A DNA stretch of 64,000 nt from Zhongshania sp. (lineage in GTDB: Bacteria > Pseudomonadota > Gammaproteobacteria > Pseudomonadales > Spongiibacteraceae): contig NZ_JARGNU010000004.1 of NCBI RefSeq assembly GCF_029212375.1, positions 186,001 through 250,000 of the forward strand, given 5' to 3'. Positions 61,058 to 64,000 of the stretch are shown here, one piece after another. Positions within the stretch are counted from its first letter, which is position 1, and each line of letters begins with the position of its first letter. The notes under the pieces were generated by a model, which saw nothing but the letters and a program-made list of their open reading frames with translations, was not told where the DNA came from and did no database searches. Both the position numbers and the translations under genes were made by a program.

Positions 61058-61672
61058 ATGAATAAAAGCAAAGTGGGTGTGCAGACTAAAGTGCGCGCGT
61101 TTTTTCTCGCTGCATGCGCGGTGCTGCTTGCGGGCGCGCCCGCAGTATTTGCAGAAACCGCTGACGCCAGTGTTAGCAGTAGCGAGAAAACTGGCTTTAC
61201 CAAAGAGCAAGTTTTGGCCAAGGCCGACGGCTTTTTTGGTGAAACCACCGAAGGTTTGGCCAAGGCCATTGAAAAGCTGTTTGAAGAGCAGGGCAGCCCC
61301 AATGCGATTATTGCCGGTGAAGAGGTGTCTGCAGCGCTCAGCATTGGTGTGCGCTATGGCCAAGGCGAAGTTGAGCTAGCAGGTCAAGCGCCAGAAGCTA
61401 TTTTTTGGCAGGGGCCATCTGTTGGTTTTGATGTGGGCGCGAATGTTGCCAAAGTGTTTACGCTTGTTTATCACTTAAAGTCGACTGATGACCTGATGCA
61501 GCGTTTCCCCGGTGTGGATGGTAGCTTCTACGTTGTTGCTGGTGTTGGTGTGAATTACCAGCAGAGCGGTGAGATGATATTGGCACCGATCAGAACTGGT
61601 GTAGGTTTGCGTGCGGGCGCTAGCGTCGGTTATGTGCACTACACGCGCAAAAAATCTTGGCTGCCGTTCTAA
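61058..61672 (+). CDS. DUF1134/EipA family envelope protein
   Basis: 204 residues. Signal peptide (FFLAACAVLLAGAPAVFA) followed by the DUF1134 domain: SVGFDVGANVAKVFTLVYHL, FPGVDGSFYVVAGVGVNYQQ and IRTGVGLRAGASVGYVHYT. EipA of Brucella, the studied member, is a small beta-barrel needed for envelope integrity. Here the conserved Gly-rich strands are intact. Monocistronic, with a good terminator 24 nt after its stop. Confidence 0.9.
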   Translation: MNKSKVGVQTKVRAFFLAACAVLLAGAPAVFAETADASVSSSEKTGFTKEQVLAKADGFFGETTEGLAKAIEKLFEEQGSPNAIIAGEEVSAALSIGVRYGQGEVELAGQAPEAIFWQGPSVGFDVGANVAKVFTLVYHLKSTDDLMQRFPGVDGSFYVVAGVGVNYQQSGEMILAPIRTGVGLRAGASVGYVHYTRKKSWLPF

Positions 61673-61695
61673 GCTAAGTCAATTCAAGCCAAGTG

Positions 61696-61729
61696 ACCGG
61701 AGGCGCCCGCTGGGCAAGCCTCCGGTTTA
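61696..61729 (+). terminator. Terminator between EipA-like gene and alpha/beta hydrolase
   Basis: Stem ACCGGAGGC / GCCTCCGGT with a 13-base loop, followed by TTAT on the plus strand. The convergent hydrolase ends 5 nt away, so it may serve both. The T-run is weak. Confidence 0.7.
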
Positions 61730-61733
61730 TATT

Positions 61734-63089
61734 TTATGGCTGGGTTTCTAAATCTGGGCTACTTTCTTCTGCCTCCACTGCTTCTCTGGTAAGTGTGTCC
61801 TTAGCGTCATTTTCAGTGTCGAGCTCATTAGTCGGCTGCTGGTCTGTCGAGTCTTTAGCGGCCTGCAGGTGGCGGCGATACAGCTCATCTAGATACACGC
61901 AAAGGTGGTTAACCACAATTTGGGTGCGCAGTGATATGCCAATCTCAAAGGCGTGTTGGGCGTCTGGCAGTTCGGCATAGGCCACGGCTTGGGTCGATAC
62001 ATTCTGCAACGCTTGGTAAAGCACCCGCGATTCCGCAACTGGCACCAAGGTGTCGGCTTCGCCATGAATAATCAGAAACGGCGGGGCATCTTTGTGCACC
62101 CAATACAAGGGTGAAGCCTGTCGCCACAGTTCGGGAGATTCAGCGCGAGTTTTCTTTAAGACCTTGGCCGACACCCACTGGCTAAGAGCTTCGCTGCTGC
62201 GCTGGTTTTGGCTGTTAAGAAAATCGTATACGCCGTAGAAGGGCACGCAGCCCTGCACTGTGGTGTCGACGTCTTCAAAGCCGGGTTGAAACTCTGGCGC
62301 ATTGGCGCTGAGTGCTAATAAGGTTGAGAGATGACCGCCAGCGGAGCCGCCGGTGGCAACCACGAAGTCGGGATTGCCGCCGTACTCGGCAATATGTTCT
62401 TTAATCCAGCTCAGGCCGCGCTTGCAGTCGATAATATGCTCTGGAAAGGTTGAGCCAGGGCTGAGGCGATATTCTACCGCCACACAAACCCAGCCATTGG
62501 CGGCCATGTGATTCATTAGCGGCAGGGCTTGCTCGTTTTTGCTGCCACATTTTTCTAGCCAAGCACCGCCGTGCATTTGGTAGAGCACGGGCGCATTGGC
62601 GGGCAGATCTTTGCGGTGATAAATATCAAGGCGCAGGCTGCGGGTATTTATTGTGCAGTATTCAATGTTTTTGTGGCGGCTAACATTGGGCAGCTGGTAG
62701 GCAAAGGGTTTAAGCAAGCGCTGAAAATCCGGTGTCATTTGCAGCGAGTCGGCGGTATCTAAGGCTTGTTCGGGGCTGAGGCCCAAGCCGTAGCGAACCG
62801 CTTGCGCCATGATGGGGTCGGCGCGTTGGGCGCGGAAGTAGAACACGCCAATGGCCACCCAGCTGCACAGAGCAATGGCGAGGCCGAGCGCGTCGCCGAA
62901 GCCACTGAGTTCGCCAAATAAAATAATGAGCAGCGTCAGGCCCACTTCGAGGGCAATAATATGAATGCCAAATTCGCCGGTTAACACACCAAAAATAAAA
63001 CTCGTCACCCCCAGTAGCTCGGGGCGGGATTTATAGGGGTGGTAGACATTCCATGCTGTCCAGGCCCAGAGTAGTGAAAGTAAAAACAT
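61734..63089 (-). CDS. Membrane-anchored alpha/beta hydrolase (HSL-like esterase)
   Basis: 451 residues from the ATG at 63089 with GGAGAG upstream. Several N-terminal hydrophobic helices (residues ~1-95) precede a cytosolic or periplasmic esterase domain: MHGGAWLEKCG oxyanion loop, the nucleophile in VVATGGSAGGHLSTLLAL, the acid in IHGEADTLVP and the His in DAQHAFEIG. The C-terminal ~40 residues are acidic (ENDAKDTLTREAVEAEE). Family substrates include acylated polyols and lipids. Unlinked to a pathway here. Confidence 0.88.
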   Translation of the reverse strand: MFLLSLLWAWTAWNVYHPYKSRPELLGVTSFIFGVLTGEFGIHIIALEVGLTLLIILFGELSGFGDALGLAIALCSWVAIGVFYFRAQRADPIMAQAVRYGLGLSPEQALDTADSLQMTPDFQRLLKPFAYQLPNVSRHKNIEYCTINTRSLRLDIYHRKDLPANAPVLYQMHGGAWLEKCGSKNEQALPLMNHMAANGWVCVAVEYRLSPGSTFPEHIIDCKRGLSWIKEHIAEYGGNPDFVVATGGSAGGHLSTLLALSANAPEFQPGFEDVDTTVQGCVPFYGVYDFLNSQNQRSSEALSQWVSAKVLKKTRAESPELWRQASPLYWVHKDAPPFLIIHGEADTLVPVAESRVLYQALQNVSTQAVAYAELPDAQHAFEIGISLRTQIVVNHLCVYLDELYRRHLQAAKDSTDQQPTNELDTENDAKDTLTREAVEAEESSPDLETQP

Positions 63090-63173
63090 AGGGTATCTCT
63101 CCGTAAAGGTTGTCAGCATCATAGGCTAAGCGTGTGACGATCTCTAGAAAACCGAGTGCCAGCTTAGCGGGCA

Positions 63174-63686
63174 TTAATCTACAGCGCTGCTGCCATAGCG
63201 AATCGCGGTGACGTAATACACGGTTTCTCCCTTGGGAGTAGTCACCTTAACTTCATCCTCTAATAATTTTCCGAGCATGGCCCTAGCCAGTGGCGAATCC
63301 ATTGATAATTTATTTTGGCTTAGGTCGAACTCATCTGGTCCAACAATTCGGTATTCATACTCGCTGCCGTCGTCATCTTCAAGGGTTACCCACGCGCCGA
63401 AGAAGACTTTGTTCTGATTGGCGGGAATATCGTTAACCACGGTGAGTTCTTCGAGGCGTTTTGTTAGAAACCGAACGCGGCTGTCGATTTCACGCAGGCG
63501 GCGCTTGCCGTAAATATAATCGCCGTTTTCAGAACGGTCGCCATTTTTTGCTGCCTCATGAACACTGGCAGTCACTTTGGGGCGTTCAACTTTCCACAAT
63601 TCGCGAACTTCTTCGCGCAAACGGCGCTCACCTTCTGGGGTGATATAGCAGGAACCTTTGGCGCGAGGTGGGCGGTAACGTGACAT
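63174..63686 (-). CDS. greB: Transcription elongation factor GreB
   Basis: 170 residues with the GreA/GreB layout. The N-terminal coiled coil has ITPEGERRLREEVRELWKVERP and SENGDYIYGKRRLREIDSR, with acidic tip residues, and the C-terminal FKBP-like domain has EYEYRIVGPDEFDLSQNKLSMDSPLARAMLGK. The KAKNGDRSENGDY-type tip and YIYGK basic patch favour GreB over GreA. It reactivates backtracked RNA polymerase. Convergent or nearby genes give no operon. Confidence 0.94.
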   Translation of the reverse strand: MSRYRPPRAKGSCYITPEGERRLREEVRELWKVERPKVTASVHEAAKNGDRSENGDYIYGKRRLREIDSRVRFLTKRLEELTVVNDIPANQNKVFFGAWVTLEDDDGSEYEYRIVGPDEFDLSQNKLSMDSPLARAMLGKLLEDEVKVTTPKGETVYYVTAIRYGSSAVD

Positions 63687-63758
63687 ACTAGGCTACTGTT
63701 TTTGAGAATTATAAGGCGCTATGGTAGCGCAGCGAACACCGACAGAGGATAGCTAGAA

Positions 63759-64000
63759 ATGAATAAATGTGTGGCCATATGGCGGCGGGTATTTTCCGTT
63801 GCGCTGAGTCTGGGCTTTGGTTTGAGCTTAAGCCTAGCGGTTCATGCCGAGGTTGCCCTGCACGGCGAGTTAAAACAGGGCGGTTTGCTGTGGGGCACAC
63901 TGGCCGCTGGTAGCTCGGCTAAGCTCAACGGCACTGCGCTTGAGGTTGCGGATAACGGTGTTTTTGTTTTTGGTTTTGACCGCGACGCCAAACCAACAGC
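63759..64000 (+). CDS. M23-family metallopeptidase, N-terminal part (runs off window)
   Basis: About 80 residues visible from the ATG at 63759 with GAGGA upstream. The start MNKCVAIWRRVFSVALSLGFG is a signal peptide, and the mature N-terminus (EVALHGELKQGGLLWGTLAAGS, VFVFGFDRDAKPT) is typical of the region preceding M23 peptidoglycan-hydrolase domains in Gammaproteobacteria. The catalytic part is outside the window. Confidence 0.75.
   Translation, partial: MNKCVAIWRRVFSVALSLGFGLSLSLAVHAEVALHGELKQGGLLWGTLAAGSSAKLNGTALEVADNGVFVFGFDRDAKPT

Noticed and set aside
1-64000. CRISPR arrays, tRNA, rRNA, insertion sequences, prophage genes
   Set aside because: Looked for on both strands; no regularly spaced repeats, cloverleaf-like stretches, transposase or integrase motifs found.

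Overview
The window is ordinary chromosome from a gammaproteobacterium, most likely a marine member of the Cellvibrionales/Spongiibacteraceae-Pseudomonas side of the class. That placement is inferred from gene content: the pepA-holC-(small gene)-valS block divergent from lptF-lptG, rlmC, truC, greB, a DUF1244 protein, an AlgP-like Lys/Ala/Pro-tailed protein, a wax ester synthase, a PhoP/PhoQ-type pair with a PepSY protein, and an imelysin/di-haem/DUF1513 operon. Coding density is high and strand use mixed. I found no tRNA, rRNA, CRISPR array, transposase, integrase or prophage gene, and nothing that marks a genomic island.

Layout. 1-6.3 kb: 5' part of valS, a small unknown gene, holC and pepA on the minus strand, divergent from lptF-lptG (LPS export permease). 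6.3-13.1 kb: an RDD membrane protein, a small exported unknown divergent from an OmpR-type response regulator and its histidine kinase, an unknown protein with a repeated Leu-Ser-Leu motif, a gamma-glutamylcyclotransferase-like protein, a 2Fe-2S flavin reductase and rlmC. 13.2-22.8 kb, all plus strand: methyltransferase, tandem TM2 protein, glycosyltransferase, amidohydrolase, cobD-cobC, TfoX-like protein, BolA, trhO and a wax ester synthase/DGAT with a long basic tail. 22.8-29.2 kb: a five-gene minus-strand operon (imelysin, di-haem oxidoreductase, second imelysin-like lipoprotein, DUF1513 protein, multicopper oxidase) behind a Fur-box-like sequence.

29.3-35.4 kb: a CitE-like lyase, a YheT-type hydrolase, then a plus-strand cluster that is the most unusual part of the window: an OmpA-domain protein with a Leu/Gly-rich N-terminal region, a divergent TpsB/Omp85-like outer-membrane protein, and a small exported protein built almost entirely of Leu/Gly/Pro/Asp repeats. 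35.4-44.9 kb: sensor kinase and regulator, PepSY and glycine-zipper proteins, GST, a His-rich exported protein, a lipoprotein, YbfF-type esterase, DUF2971, truC, SRPBCC, YtfJ and YjbQ. 45.2-48.2 kb: a TonB-dependent receptor translationally coupled to a START-domain protein. 48.3-50.9 kb: AlgP-like protein, DUF1244, an unknown, and dinB with a LexA-type operator. 51-55.2 kb: an OmpA protein with calcium-binding-type repeats preceded by a 899-residue lipoprotein whose C-terminus resembles the Leu/Gly repeat protein. 55.4-64 kb: gcvP, a peptidoglycan-binding repeat lipoprotein, a uracil-DNA-glycosylase-like protein, a Nudix hydrolase, a DUF1134/EipA protein, an alpha/beta hydrolase, greB and the start of an M23 peptidase.

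Themes. Many genes act at the envelope (lptFG, two OmpA proteins, a TpsB-like barrel, a TonB receptor, EipA, M23, PG-binding lipoprotein). Iron appears twice with Fur-like sites. The best candidate for an undescribed system is the OmpA / TpsB-like / LG-repeat cluster (31755-35393), with the OmpA plus LG-tailed lipoprotein pair (51070-55152) as a possibly related second locus; its function is inference.
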